Assembly: GCA_944390145.1 (NCBI GenBank)
Contig: CALXOY010000024.1
Span: 1-33,726 of the forward strand
From: an uncultured Duodenibacillus sp.
GTDB taxonomy: Bacteria > Pseudomonadota > Gammaproteobacteria > Burkholderiales > Burkholderiaceae_F
DNA length: 33,726 nucleotides
Direction: 5' to 3'
Of the stretch, positions 16,141-24,853 are shown one piece after another; position 1 is the first letter of the stretch, and each line of letters opens with the position of its first letter. Under the pieces are notes generated by a model. The model was not told the origin of the DNA, did no database searches, and worked only from the letters and a program-made list of their open reading frames with translations. The position numbers and the translations under genes were made by a program.

Positions 16141-18269
16141 GTCGTTTGTGACCCTTTATCGTTGTTTTCGGCTTCGAGCTTGCAGCGCATGCGCCGCACG
16201 CGCTTGCTGTTGGCAGCCTTCTGAATCTTTGCCTGCTCGCGCAGCAGTGCGGCGAGGTCCGTCTCCCGCCCTTCGGGATCGCGGGTGAGCCCCGCGTTTT
16301 TGAGAAACCCGTCCAAGAGGCTTACGGCAGTCGCGTTTTTCACCTTGCGCATCGAGCGGGGCTTCAACACCTGCGAGAGGGCCTTGGTGACGGCGGGCGT
16401 CAAAAGCGTCTTCATCAGGGGCGCGCCCTGCAGCAGCACCTGTGCGCTTTTCTGCTGACGGCCTGCTTCGTCTTCCGCTAAAAGCGTGCGTAGCGTTCGC
16501 ACCATCGCGTCGGTCTGCAGAAAGCGCCGCAGGCTGCGCTCGCGCTCGCCCGCCCGGTAGGCAAAGCCCGCGTCCGGCCCTTCCAACCACCAGCGGGCGC
16601 TCTCAAGCGTTTCAAAGTGCGCCAGAAGCACCCCTTCAACGGGATCGGCCGCCGCATCGCGGTGGCGCTTTAATGGCGCATAGGCTGCAGTGCCGTCTTC
16701 GTTTTGCACGCGCACGGCGGTGACGGCAAGCCCCTGCGCTTCGAGGCTCTCGATGCCCGCCATGGCCCCGGCGGGAAAGATGCTGGTGGGAAGAAAGAGG
16801 CCGGCAGCCGGCGCGGGGAGCATCTCCGTTTCTCTTGCGCCCAACGCCGTCCCCTGCGCCGAGCGGGTGTTGGTGAGTTCAACGGCGGCAAGGTAGGTGC
16901 TTTTGAGGTGCTCGATGCGCGCGACCATTTGGTCGGCGGCATTGGGGGTGCTTTCGGCATCGGTTTGGGAGAGAGGGGATTCTTTTTCCTGCTGCTTTCC
17001 GGTGCGTGCGGGATCCTGAACGGGATGCGCACCCGGAGCCGCTTCATAGGCGATGCGGTGCTCCTGCCGGCGCGAGAGCTTGACGCCGTAAAACGCGGCG
17101 GCCGAGGGGTCTTTTGCAACACGCCCTTCGATCGTGAGCAGCGTCCGGTTTAAAAGCGCCTTCTGCCAGTCGTTGATGCCGCTCGCGGCGACGCACCCGT
17201 GCAAAACGGGGAGATACCGGGCTTTCGGCGGCGCGTCGTAAGAAACAGATGCAAAGGCGCTGTCGGCTTCAAGCTGCAGATAGTCGTAGGCGCGCCTTTG
17301 GACATGCGCCCGGACCTCGGGCGCGAGATAAAGCCACAGGCGCGCGGCAAAGGCCGGCGTCAGCTCCCAGAGGCTTTCGCGGACCACCTCGCCGTCATCA
17401 AGCCACCGGCGCGTGGTGTGGGCGGACTGCACGACGCCCGCCCTTTGAAGCAGTGCAAAAAGCGCGGAAGGCTCGTGAGCCGCGCTGTCGATGCGCCCGG
17501 TGATCGCTGTCGGGGCCGCGGCCTTTTTAAGCGGCTGGAGAATCCTGCGCGCCGCTGTGTCGCAAAGGGCGTCCTGCAGGCAGCTTGTGACAAAAAGCCT
17601 GAGTGAAAGTGAATTGTCGTTGACTTTTATTGCGTCAGCGTGCATCCGCCGCATGGCGACAAGCACATGGTCGATGGCTGGCGGAATGAGGCTGCTGACG
17701 GCGGCGAGGAGCAGCGCCGGCGCAAAGGCTTCGTAAAGCGAAAGGCTGCCTTCGGGATCCGTCTCCCGGACAGCGCAGCGGGCGGCGGCGCAGACAACCT
17801 GAAGCAAAAGCGCCGCCTGCAGGTTCTCCGCCGTGAAGACGGATGCGGGGCTTGTGAGCGGGATTTGGATGGAGTTGATCGCGAGCACATTGGCGTCGTA
17901 CGGTTTCTGCGGATTCGCGAGGCGATCGACGTCCGTGCCAAGCTCTAGGAGTTCGAGCGCGGCCGCAAGCGCTTCCAGCACCGCGTTTGGCGTGGACGCA
18001 AAGGGCGGTCTTTGCAGCAGCTGCAGGAGGGTGAGAAGGGCGGCTTCGACGTTGGGACGCAATGCGCCGGGAGCGTTGGTAAGCGCTGCAGCGAGCGCCG
18101 CCCCCAGGCTTCTTCTGTCAGAAGCCGAAAAGTACAGCTTTTGCAGCAGCCGGTCGGCTGTGAGCGTGAAGTCCGTTTTCAGGGGCGCGGGCGCAGCAGT
18201 CTCTAGCGGCGTTTGACCGCCCGCACGCGCGCTGCGCGCCATTTTCTGCAGAAAACGAAAGGCTGCCAT
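16137..18269 (-). CDS. Large protein of unknown function, in the position of a relaxase gene
   Basis: A mostly helical, alanine- and leucine-rich protein of about 710 residues from the ATG at 18269; a TTG at 18398 would give 753. Neither has a good Shine-Dalgarno sequence, and the ATG is preferred because it begins an amphipathic start (MAAFRFLQKMARSA). It is not recognised. In PFGI-1/SXT-type elements this place beside traD often holds a MobH relaxase (TraI_2), but the histidine-rich HHxGG and HD motifs of that family are absent. No signal peptide or membrane helix is clear. A low-complexity, charged stretch falls near the middle (around residues 440-475), separating two possible domains. 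Translational coupling to the coupling ATPase gene implies a joint function. Confidence 0.75.
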   Translation of the reverse strand: MAAFRFLQKMARSARAGGQTPLETAAPAPLKTDFTLTADRLLQKLYFSASDRRSLGAALAAALTNAPGALRPNVEAALLTLLQLLQRPPFASTPNAVLEALAAALELLELGTDVDRLANPQKPYDANVLAINSIQIPLTSPASVFTAENLQAALLLQVVCAAARCAVRETDPEGSLSLYEAFAPALLLAAVSSLIPPAIDHVLVAMRRMHADAIKVNDNSLSLRLFVTSCLQDALCDTAARRILQPLKKAAAPTAITGRIDSAAHEPSALFALLQRAGVVQSAHTTRRWLDDGEVVRESLWELTPAFAARLWLYLAPEVRAHVQRRAYDYLQLEADSAFASVSYDAPPKARYLPVLHGCVAASGINDWQKALLNRTLLTIEGRVAKDPSAAAFYGVKLSRRQEHRIAYEAAPGAHPVQDPARTGKQQEKESPLSQTDAESTPNAADQMVARIEHLKSTYLAAVELTNTRSAQGTALGARETEMLPAPAAGLFLPTSIFPAGAMAGIESLEAQGLAVTAVRVQNEDGTAAYAPLKRHRDAAADPVEGVLLAHFETLESARWWLEGPDAGFAYRAGERERSLRRFLQTDAMVRTLRTLLAEDEAGRQQKSAQVLLQGAPLMKTLLTPAVTKALSQVLKPRSMRKVKNATAVSLLDGFLKNAGLTRDPEGRETDLAALLREQAKIQKAANSKRVRRMRCKLEAENNDKGSQTT

Positions 18270-18502
18270 GTCGGGAAAAAGGGGAAATGGTTGGAGGGTG
18301 GTTGAAAAAGAGGGAAAAGGATGTCCCCGCCCTCCGTCGACCGGATCCCGTGCCTGTTGCATCTGGTCTAGCCATATGACGGAGTGCGAAGGACGCAAAC
18401 CACAGGACTTGGAGCCGTGAAGCGCCGGCGCTTTCGGGTGAAAGCGGCCGGGGCTTCAATGGGGCGGCGGCGGTTCCGGACGCGGTCCGTGCCTGCGGCT
18501 GA

Positions 18503-18802
18503 TCAGGGTGCGCAGGCGACGATCCGCGAGGCATAGCCGGGCTCGCAGCCAATGTCTGTGTTCTCGATCCGGGCGGTGCGCGCCATCGCGTCCGCGCCGT
18601 AGAGCGCATCAAACGTTTCCTTGCTCAATTCAGCAAAGCGCGGGCCCATGACGGGGGGCTCGGCCTGGCTGGAGAAGGGGCCGGTGCTGCAGAGGTCTTC
18701 ACTGAGCTGCGCCTCTGCGTCGTCAGCGCAGCGGCGCAGCTCATCAGCGTCAAGCGCTGCAATGCGGAAAATGGCGTTGAAGTGGGCGGTGAGGTTCAGC
18801 AT
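18503..18802 (-). CDS. Small acidic protein of unknown function (99 residues)
   Basis: The ATG at 18802 is preceded by AGGAG with a seven-base gap, a strong initiation site, so the gene is probably real although the longest frame extends to 18904. The product is acidic, has no signal peptide or membrane segment, and carries four cysteines. No family was recognised. It lies between the CobS-like ATPase and the large unknown gene on the same strand, 233 bases before the latter, and probably belongs to the same transcription unit. Confidence 0.6.
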   Translation of the reverse strand: MLNLTAHFNAIFRIAALDADELRRCADDAEAQLSEDLCSTGPFSSQAEPPVMGPRFAELSKETFDALYGADAMARTARIENTDIGCEPGYASRIVACAP

Positions 18803-19024
18803 GGGATTTCTCCTGGAAAAGAAAAAAAGAAAGCCCCGAACCTCAAGCACACTCAAGCGACAGCATCGAACCGGCTCCTTTTTCCGCACAGACGGAAAGG
18901 ACATTCAAGCGCTTTGCTTTGTTGGACAAGCAAAACGCCCAATGCATGGGAGCCGGGGAAGGTTTGTTGCGAACCTTCCGATGAAGAATCTGCGTGAGCC
19001 GGTTTGACGGTCGGGGCGCGGGAA

Positions 19025-19044
19025 CTTGAAAGAAAGCTTTCAAG
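19025..19044. repeat. Perfect hairpin downstream of the CobS-like gene
   Basis: CTTGAAAG (19025-19032) and CTTTCAAG (19037-19044) form an 8-bp stem with a four-base loop, 36 bases after the minus-strand CobS-like gene. No T run follows on that strand, so it is more likely a processing or stability element than a terminator. The rest of the ~280-base gap (18803-19080) shows nothing recognisable. Confidence 0.5.
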
Positions 19045-19080
19045 CCGTTGAAAAGAAGGGGGAGGGGAGGCGAAGGCGGC

Positions 19081-20145
19081 TTACAGAAAGACTGCAGCCG
19101 CACTGCCGCGGGGTTTTCGGGCAGAGCGCCGTTTGCCGCTGCGAAGCTCTTCTTTGAGTGACGCAAAGCAAAAGCTTGCAAGCTCAAACAAGGCAAGCGC
19201 CGAGGCGTCTGTGAGGGCGCCTCCGATTGCAAGCCTGACGGCGCGCTCAAGCGCAGCGTCAAACTCCAGTCCGGCTTCCAGAAGCCGCACCAGAATTTCG
19301 CTCACGCGCAGCACCACGCGCGTGCTCACGGGAAACATCCGGTCTTTGGCAAAGACGTCCGTTTCCCCGGCGGCCCTTTGCCGCGACATGGCGGCAAACC
19401 GGGCGGCGCACGCGCCGAGCCGGTCGATGTGACCGTCGGCGAGGACCGTTTTGGTCATTCGGCACCGGCGGCGCACGATTTCGGCTTCAAGAGCTTCTTC
19501 GGGCCAGTGGTGCGTGATGTGCCAGAAGCGGTCGCACGTGCTCGCATCCTGTTGATTGCGCGATTCGTAGGCATCCTCGGGCAGGCATCCGCACCGGCAG
19601 TTGTCGGTGATGATGACCCGCGCGTTGGGGTGCCTGCAAACGCTTTCCCCGGTCTTCTCAATCGTGATGGGCTGGCCTTCGAAGATGTCATTGGCGCCCA
19701 CCCATACCTCGGCGGGGGCCAGTGAAAATTCGTTGATCACCAGCACGGCACCGGTTTTCCACGCAAGCGTGGCCGGACCGTCGAACCAGACGAATCCTCC
19801 CTTGGCTGCTCCCCAGCGGCCGACCAGGTCGTCCTTGAGAAATCGCCTTGAGCAGGTGACGGAAATCACCGGCGCATTGACGCGTGCAAGGAACTGCAGG
19901 ACGGTGCTGGTTTTGCCGCATCCGGTGGGGCCGGAGATGTATAGCGGCGTGGACGTGTCGTGCCAGGACCACCAAAGCGCCATGTCCCGGAGAAGGACTT
20001 CGTCAAAGACGTGGCAGGGGTCGACGGCAACAACCTGTGCTGAAGCAGCGGGAGGCTGAAGAATCGGTTCCAAACCCGGGACCGTTTCATCGGACTCAAG
20101 TCCGAAAGCTCGTGCCGGGATGCGGGAGGTAAAGGACATTGTCAT
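19081..20145 (-). CDS. CobS/MoxR-like AAA+ ATPase
   Basis: A 354-residue cytoplasmic AAA+ ATPase. Walker A is GPTGCGKT (residues 72-79). The Walker B region reads AVLVINEFSLAP, with asparagine 138 before glutamate 139 in place of the usual aspartate. It is followed by a pre-sensor segment (IFEGQPITI) and sensor 1 (ARVIITDN), the layout of CobS/MoxR-type ATPases. Related genes occur on large conjugative plasmids and ICEs, often with a von Willebrand A partner, but none adjoins this one. The start at 20145 is chosen over 20232 because AAGGAAG precedes it. It is the first gene of the minus-strand GC-rich block. Role unknown; a chaperone-like motor is the family expectation. Confidence 0.8.
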   Translation of the reverse strand: MTMSFTSRIPARAFGLESDETVPGLEPILQPPAASAQVVAVDPCHVFDEVLLRDMALWWSWHDTSTPLYISGPTGCGKTSTVLQFLARVNAPVISVTCSRRFLKDDLVGRWGAAKGGFVWFDGPATLAWKTGAVLVINEFSLAPAEVWVGANDIFEGQPITIEKTGESVCRHPNARVIITDNCRCGCLPEDAYESRNQQDASTCDRFWHITHHWPEEALEAEIVRRRCRMTKTVLADGHIDRLGACAARFAAMSRQRAAGETDVFAKDRMFPVSTRVVLRVSEILVRLLEAGLEFDAALERAVRLAIGGALTDASALALFELASFCFASLKEELRSGKRRSARKPRGSAAAVFL

Positions 20146-20844
20146 GGGAGGGCTTCCTTGAGTTGAAGGTAAAAGAACCGACAACAAGCGACAGCCCGCC
20201 CGGAGACAGGGTCGGCTCATAAAAAGCCGCATCCTTTTCTCGCATCCGCGCAGGCAAACGCCCGCGCCGGGGTGGTTTGTAGTTCAGGCTTGATCTGCAA
20301 AAAGCAACGGTAAGCGCTGATGAATCCGTTAGAAGGCTCGGATTCTGCCATGAAGGGGAAAAGGGTGTCAAACGGGGGAGGGTGTTCCGGTTTGGGAGAC
20401 TAGCGGGGCGGCTGATGAAATGGGCGCGGCATTTTGCTCGGCAAGAGGTGGAAGGGAGGGTCTGCATTGGGGTTCAGACAGGGTTTTGGAGCAGGGCTTT
20501 TCAGAAAGTGCATGGCCGTATGTTGAAGGACCTTCCCGAGGAGACATAGCAGGTTTCGTGCCACAACTCGGCGGCTAAGGCATGCTTGCTGACACCGAAG
20601 GCGGCAGATGTACCGCCTACGAGATCTACTCGCGCTCCGGAGTTAGCTGTGCTTGGATTGATGTCGATCAACCAGAAAGGCGACAATGAAAGCCGTCAAG
20701 CCCATGACTTTTTAGAGGGAGTTCCTAATCGCTGTCTGTTCAGGTCTTTTTTGCGGCAGTTGTTGCGGTGGAGAGACAGAGAAACATTCAAGTGGGCGTA
20801 AATCACTCGGTTTCATAGGGTAAAAATCGGAAATTCAGCTTGTC

Positions 20845-20858
20845 TTGATATAGGTCAA
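20845..20858. promoter_or_regulatory. FNR-like box upstream of the protease autotransporter
   Basis: TTGATATAGGTCAA matches the FNR consensus TTGAT-N4-ATCAA at nine of ten defined positions. If the -10 element is TAATTT at 20878-20883, the box is centred near -38.5, close to the -41.5 of a class II activated promoter, and no good -35 hexamer is present. This suggests activation under low oxygen. Confidence 0.55.
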
Positions 20859-20869
20859 TAACTTTCTCA

Positions 20870-20877
20870 GGGGGGGG
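20870..20877. repeat. Homopolymeric tract of eight G in the autotransporter promoter
   Basis: Eight consecutive G lie between the FNR-like box and the presumed -10 (TAATTT, 20878-20883). Such tracts slip during replication, so their length, and with it the spacing of promoter elements, can vary between cells. Confidence 0.75.
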
Positions 20878-20890
20878 TAATTTGAGCATT

Positions 20891-20930
20891 TGAACTATGC
20901 GCCGGCGATTTTTTCACCGGCTGAAGTTCA
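20891..20930 (+). promoter_or_regulatory. Stem-loop in the leader of the protease autotransporter
   Basis: TGAACT (20891-20896) pairs with AGTTCA (20925-20930), and inside it GCCGG (20901-20905) pairs with CCGGC (20917-20921) around an 11-base loop that contains six T. It lies 35 bases before the start codon, in the presumed 5' untranslated region, and could influence translation or message stability. Confidence 0.5.
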
Positions 20931-20965
20931 GATGTTCGGAAAGACTACTGAAGGAGATCCTCTCC

Positions 20966-23900
20966 ATGAATAAGACTTTCAAGACGCTGTGGAACGATGT
21001 GCGCCGCTGCTTCATCGTTGCCAACGAAGCCCAAAAATCGCATGGGAAGCCCTCAAAATGCGCCGTTGCTGTGGCTGTTGCAGCAACGGCTGTTTTGTCT
21101 GCGGGCACGGCCGGCGCTGTTGCCTATGTTGATCCTGGTGTTGTAGCGCAGAATTCGACACAAGTTAAAGACGCTAAAAAGACGTGGGAAACTGCTGAAT
21201 ACCTTGAAAACTGGGGGTTGTCTGCCCAGAAAGCTTCCAGTGCTTATGCCTTGGGTTATCACGGACAGGGTGTGAAGGTCGGGCAAATGGACTCTGGCAT
21301 CCTTAAGGGGCACGTTGAGTTGTCAGGCGATCGCTGGCACGTTGTTTCTGCTTCTGGTGAATACACTCATGACGGTGTGCGTTATCCCCAAGGCACGTCT
21401 TCACCAAAAGAGGAAGCTACAAATTCCTACAAAGCCGGTGACAAATTTGCTGTCGATGGCTACTACAACCCTGAGTTCAACGATAACCATGGCACAGGCT
21501 GCGCAGGCGTTTATGCTGGCAACCGTGATGGACAAGGGATGCATGGCGTAGCTTGGGGTTCTGAGTTTTATTCTGCGAATTCCGGTGGTACGGATAATTC
21601 CAATTACGGGCCGTTCCCTGATTACGGATTCTTTAAAGCTGGATATGACGCACTTGTTAATGCCGGTGTCAAGATCATTAATAACAGTTGGGGCACAAAC
21701 CTGAAGCAAGTGGATGAAAACGGAAAAGTTCTCGATTATTACCACAGTGGTCCCGAATTAACGACTGTAAATGACATTGAATATGAATATTTCATGTTCA
21801 AGCAGAACTATAACGAAGGTCCTTCCTTTATTGATGCCGCTTGGGATGCGATTAAAGGCAAGGATGTGATTCAGGCTTTTTCTGCTGGGAACAACGATCG
21901 TAAGTCCCCGTACCACAGAGGTCTGTATCCGTACTTTAATCCCGAAGCAGAAAGTCAGTGGCTTGTTGTTTCTGGTTTAAAACAGGTTAACGTGTCTTCT
22001 GACCCTGATAACTACAAGCTTGAGGAGAATTTCAACGAGGCTGGTTACGCCAAATACTGGACGATGAGTGCTCCGGGGCAGAATGGCTACACGTCCAATA
22101 TTAGTGGCGGTTATGGCAGTTACAGCGGTACTTCCATGGCTACGCCGTTTGTATCAGGAGCTTTTGCAGTCTTGGCATCGCGCTATCAGGACATGAGTGC
22201 CGTGCAGGTTCGTGAAGTACTGTTGACGACAGCAAATCATAAGAATGCTGATGGTTCTGACATGGAGGGCTGGGCCAATGTTAATGGAACCACACCCTTA
22301 GAAGGGGAAGTGTCAGACCGTATGGGTTGGGGCGTGCCTGATTTGGAGAAAGGCATGTATGGTCCCGGTCAGTTCTTCAACGGCCAGTTTGCATACAACC
22401 TGAAGAATCTTGATGTTTGGTCCAACAATATTTCCCAAGTGGCTCTTGATCAGCGCGCCAAGGAAGATATCGAATGGCTGAAGTCGGTGACTGAAGACGG
22501 CACGCTAGACGGCAAGGTTGTCGTTTCAGATGACCCTAGTGATTACAAATTGACGAACACCAGTACTGGCGAAGCCAATGCTGACGGTGAGGAACACAAT
22601 TACGACTTTGCCGGCATTGCGGATAAGGAAGTCACTCTCGAAAATGCAATGAAGTGGCGTTTGGAATACTACGAAAAACGCGCACAAGCTATTCGCGACA
22701 AGATTGCGAATGGTGACTATAACGGTTCTCTTGTCAAGCGCGGCGCCGGTACGCTCGTTTTGACGGGCAACAACACCTACCGCGGCGGCACGACCGTTGA
22801 GGAAGGCACGCTGCTTGGCTTTGCTGAGTCCTTCGGCGTGACCGGCGAAGATTCGACGGCTACAGCCAACGGCAAGGTGACCGTCAACGGCGGCGTCTTT
22901 GGTGTGATCAACTCCTACAACGATCAGTTCACCATGAAGGGCCAACTGAACGCTAAAGCGGATGCTAGCCACTCTGTTGACATCACCGTCAACAAGGGCG
23001 GTTCCTACGGCATTGTGGCCGGTCAGGATGTGAACGTCGGCACGCTCTCGTTTGCAGACGGCGCTGGCATCACGGTTGTGTCTGCCGACAGCGATGTTCT
23101 CAAGCAGGCTTACGAATCCGATACCGGTGTGACGGGTTCGGTGACGGCAACCACGCTTGAGGGCGCAAGCGAAACCAACCCCGTTGCGGATCCCGACTAC
23201 GCCTTCTTCGATACGACAGTGAAGGTAGACACCGACAACAAGAAGATCGAAGCCACGCTGAGCCGCAGCGAAAATTCGGCTGCCGCTTATGCCGCCAACG
23301 GGTCTCAGGCTGCCATGGCCAACGCCCTGATGGCTAACGCCGACAGTGCAGTGTTTGCTGAAATGCTCGGTGCAACGAAAGGCCAGATGCGCAATACGCT
23401 GTCTTCGCTTTCCAACGACTTCCATCTGGCTGCTCAGAACGCCACCATCGTGAACTCCGCCCTGCTGGGCCGCACGATTAAGGATCAGGCCAATGCCTAC
23501 GGCGAAGCCCGCCGAGCCGAGCTCGAAAACGGCGCCACGCTGTGGGCTGCCGGCATGGGCTCCTGGGGTGACGTGGACGCCGGCGGCGCATCGGTGAACA
23601 TGGACGTTGACTACTACGCCGGCTTCATCGGCGCTGAACTGCCCTATGGCGACCGCAACAAGATCGGCGTGTTCTTCGGCTACGGCCAGACAGACTTTGA
23701 CGCCGGCCATGACGGCGACATGGACAGCGACGACATCCACATCGGCATGTACGGTGAAAACGACTGGGATGCGTTCGGCCTCACCTACGGCTTTGCGTAC
23801 ACCACGCAGGACCGCGTGGGCAAGCAGAGCTTCACGTTCCTTGATCAGACCACCCGCAACAGCATCGACTACAACGCCACCGTCTTCCAAATCTTCGGTG

Positions 23901-24349
23901 AAGCCAGCTACAAGGGCTTCAATACCGACGCCTACCAGGTTGAGCCGTACATCGGCTTGAGCTGGTTGAACGTTCAGGCTGACGACTTCACCGGCTATGC
24001 CGGCAGCCACAGCGTGAAGACCGAAATTGACGACCAGAATCTCGGCCTGCTCAATGTCGGCGTTCGCGGCGCACTGCCGTTTACGGCCGGCTCCGTTGAC
24101 ATGAAGGTTCGCGGCGACATCGGCTACCTGCAGTTCTTTGGCGACAAGGAAGGCAGTGCTGACATCACCGTTGGCGACGCCGGCAAGGCCACGATTGACG
24201 GCGAAGAGATCTCCGGCATGGCGATGGTCGGTGTCGGCATTGACGCCTCCGTGTCGCAGAACGTCACGATCGGCGTTGGCTACACCGGCGCCTTCGGCAG
24301 CGACATCACCTCGCACGGCATCGGCGCCAAGCTGGGCATCAAGTTCTGA
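20966..24349 (+). CDS. Subtilisin-like serine protease autotransporter
   Basis: A 1127-residue type Va secreted protein. The start at 20966 is set by AAGGAG nine bases upstream and by an extended signal peptide (MNKTFKTLWNDVRRCFIVANE) of the ESPR type seen in large autotransporters. The passenger is a peptidase S8 domain with aspartate 109 (GQMDSGI), histidine 175 (NDNHGTGCAG), oxyanion asparagine 309 (FSAGNN) and serine 390 (YSGTSMATPF); all catalytic residues are present. A beta-strand autotransporter repeat follows (VKRGAGTLVLTGNNTYRGGT, about 591-610), then a linker and a C-terminal outer-membrane barrel (about 857-1127) ending in KLGIKF. Base composition shifts from AT-richer to GC-richer near residue 590, suggesting a mosaic origin. 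The substrate is probably host or neighbour protein; not readable from sequence. Confidence 0.95.
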   Translation: MNKTFKTLWNDVRRCFIVANEAQKSHGKPSKCAVAVAVAATAVLSAGTAGAVAYVDPGVVAQNSTQVKDAKKTWETAEYLENWGLSAQKASSAYALGYHGQGVKVGQMDSGILKGHVELSGDRWHVVSASGEYTHDGVRYPQGTSSPKEEATNSYKAGDKFAVDGYYNPEFNDNHGTGCAGVYAGNRDGQGMHGVAWGSEFYSANSGGTDNSNYGPFPDYGFFKAGYDALVNAGVKIINNSWGTNLKQVDENGKVLDYYHSGPELTTVNDIEYEYFMFKQNYNEGPSFIDAAWDAIKGKDVIQAFSAGNNDRKSPYHRGLYPYFNPEAESQWLVVSGLKQVNVSSDPDNYKLEENFNEAGYAKYWTMSAPGQNGYTSNISGGYGSYSGTSMATPFVSGAFAVLASRYQDMSAVQVREVLLTTANHKNADGSDMEGWANVNGTTPLEGEVSDRMGWGVPDLEKGMYGPGQFFNGQFAYNLKNLDVWSNNISQVALDQRAKEDIEWLKSVTEDGTLDGKVVVSDDPSDYKLTNTSTGEANADGEEHNYDFAGIADKEVTLENAMKWRLEYYEKRAQAIRDKIANGDYNGSLVKRGAGTLVLTGNNTYRGGTTVEEGTLLGFAESFGVTGEDSTATANGKVTVNGGVFGVINSYNDQFTMKGQLNAKADASHSVDITVNKGGSYGIVAGQDVNVGTLSFADGAGITVVSADSDVLKQAYESDTGVTGSVTATTLEGASETNPVADPDYAFFDTTVKVDTDNKKIEATLSRSENSAAAYAANGSQAAMANALMANADSAVFAEMLGATKGQMRNTLSSLSNDFHLAAQNATIVNSALLGRTIKDQANAYGEARRAELENGATLWAAGMGSWGDVDAGGASVNMDVDYYAGFIGAELPYGDRNKIGVFFGYGQTDFDAGHDGDMDSDDIHIGMYGENDWDAFGLTYGFAYTTQDRVGKQSFTFLDQTTRNSIDYNATVFQIFGEASYKGFNTDAYQVEPYIGLSWLNVQADDFTGYAGSHSVKTEIDDQNLGLLNVGVRGALPFTAGSVDMKVRGDIGYLQFFGDKEGSADITVGDAGKATIDGEEISGMAMVGVGIDASVSQNVTIGVGYTGAFGSDITSHGIGAKLGIKF

Positions 24350-24405
24350 TCGCTGTTAACCATCCAATCAGGAGCGGGGAAGCGTCTCCGCTCCATCCTC
24401 TCTTT

Positions 24406-24438
24406 TCCCGGCTCTGGATTTCCTCGGCCGGGATTTTT
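24406..24438 (+). terminator. Rho-independent terminator of the protease autotransporter
   Basis: TCCCGGC (24406-24412) pairs with GCCGGGA (24427-24433) and is followed by five T. A first hairpin, GGAGCGG (24371-24377) with CCGCTCC (24388-24394), precedes it directly after the stop codon. Confidence 0.8.
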
Positions 24439-24587
24439 GTGTTCCGAAGTCGCCTGCAACAGCTGATAGCCGCAAGTTTTCCTGCGGCAGAACTAGCGCC
24501 GGTATTGCGCTTTTGCCCGTTGCGAATGAATTTTTCTGGGAACTGTCGAACCATAAAATGCTGTTTATCTCGCAAGACACGCTATAC

Positions 24588-24607
24588 TTGTATTACACGA
24601 AATACAA
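24588..24607. promoter_or_regulatory. Operator-like dyad in the toxin-antitoxin promoter
   Basis: TTGTATT (24588-24594) and AATACAA (24601-24607) form a perfect 7-bp dyad with six bases between. It abuts a good -10 element, TATACT (24583-24588), and lies 21 bases before the antitoxin start. Ribbon-helix-helix antitoxins usually repress their own operon from such a site. Confidence 0.6.
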
Positions 24608-24628
24608 AAGATCGTTTGGGGGTTTCTG

Positions 24629-24853
24629 ATGGTGACGTTACGATTGCCGGAAACTGTTGAAGCTCGGCTGAACCACCTGGCTGCCGCCACTGGCCGCACA
24701 AAAAGCTTTTACATCCGCGAAGCGCTGATGAAGCATCTCGATGAGATGGAAGATATCTACCTGTCCGAGCGAACGCTTGAACGCATTCGCAGCGGCAAGG
24801 AAAAGGTTTTGACATCCGACGAAGTGGAGAAACTCCTTGCCGTGGAACATTAG
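24629..24853 (+). CDS. RelB-type ribbon-helix-helix antitoxin
   Basis: A 74-residue protein that begins with the ribbon-helix-helix pattern MVTLRLPETVEARLNHLAAA then GRTKSFYIREALMKHL, as in CopG/RelB-type antitoxins, followed by an acidic helix (EDIYLSERTLERI) and a C-terminal tail that would bind the toxin. It should bind DNA as a dimer at the upstream dyad and neutralise the toxin encoded next. The gene overlaps the toxin gene by 17 bases. GGGGG six bases upstream could serve as ribosome binding site. Confidence 0.85.
   Translation: MVTLRLPETVEARLNHLAAATGRTKSFYIREALMKHLDEMEDIYLSERTLERIRSGKEKVLTSDEVEKLLAVEH

Larger units (their letters stand above)
20146..20965. other. Intergenic region upstream of the CobS-like gene and first autotransporter
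   Basis: About 820 bases divide the two divergent units. From 20146 to about 20800 no gene could be supported; a 61-codon minus-strand frame at 20501-20686 lacks a recognisable product. The right part, 20845-20930, holds an FNR-like box, a tract of eight G and a large dyad, all described separately. Confidence 0.6.

Noticed and set aside
18653-18658. Run of six G inside the 99-residue unknown gene
   Set aside because: Six bases is a common length in a GC-rich region and too short to propose frequent slippage.
20501-20686. 61-codon minus-strand frame upstream of the first autotransporter
   Set aside because: No ribosome binding site, no recognisable product and no neighbour on the same strand close enough to support it.
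22526-24316. Long minus-strand frame opposite the protease autotransporter
   Set aside because: It mirrors the codon bias of the barrel-coding strand; the translated product has no signal, motif or start region.
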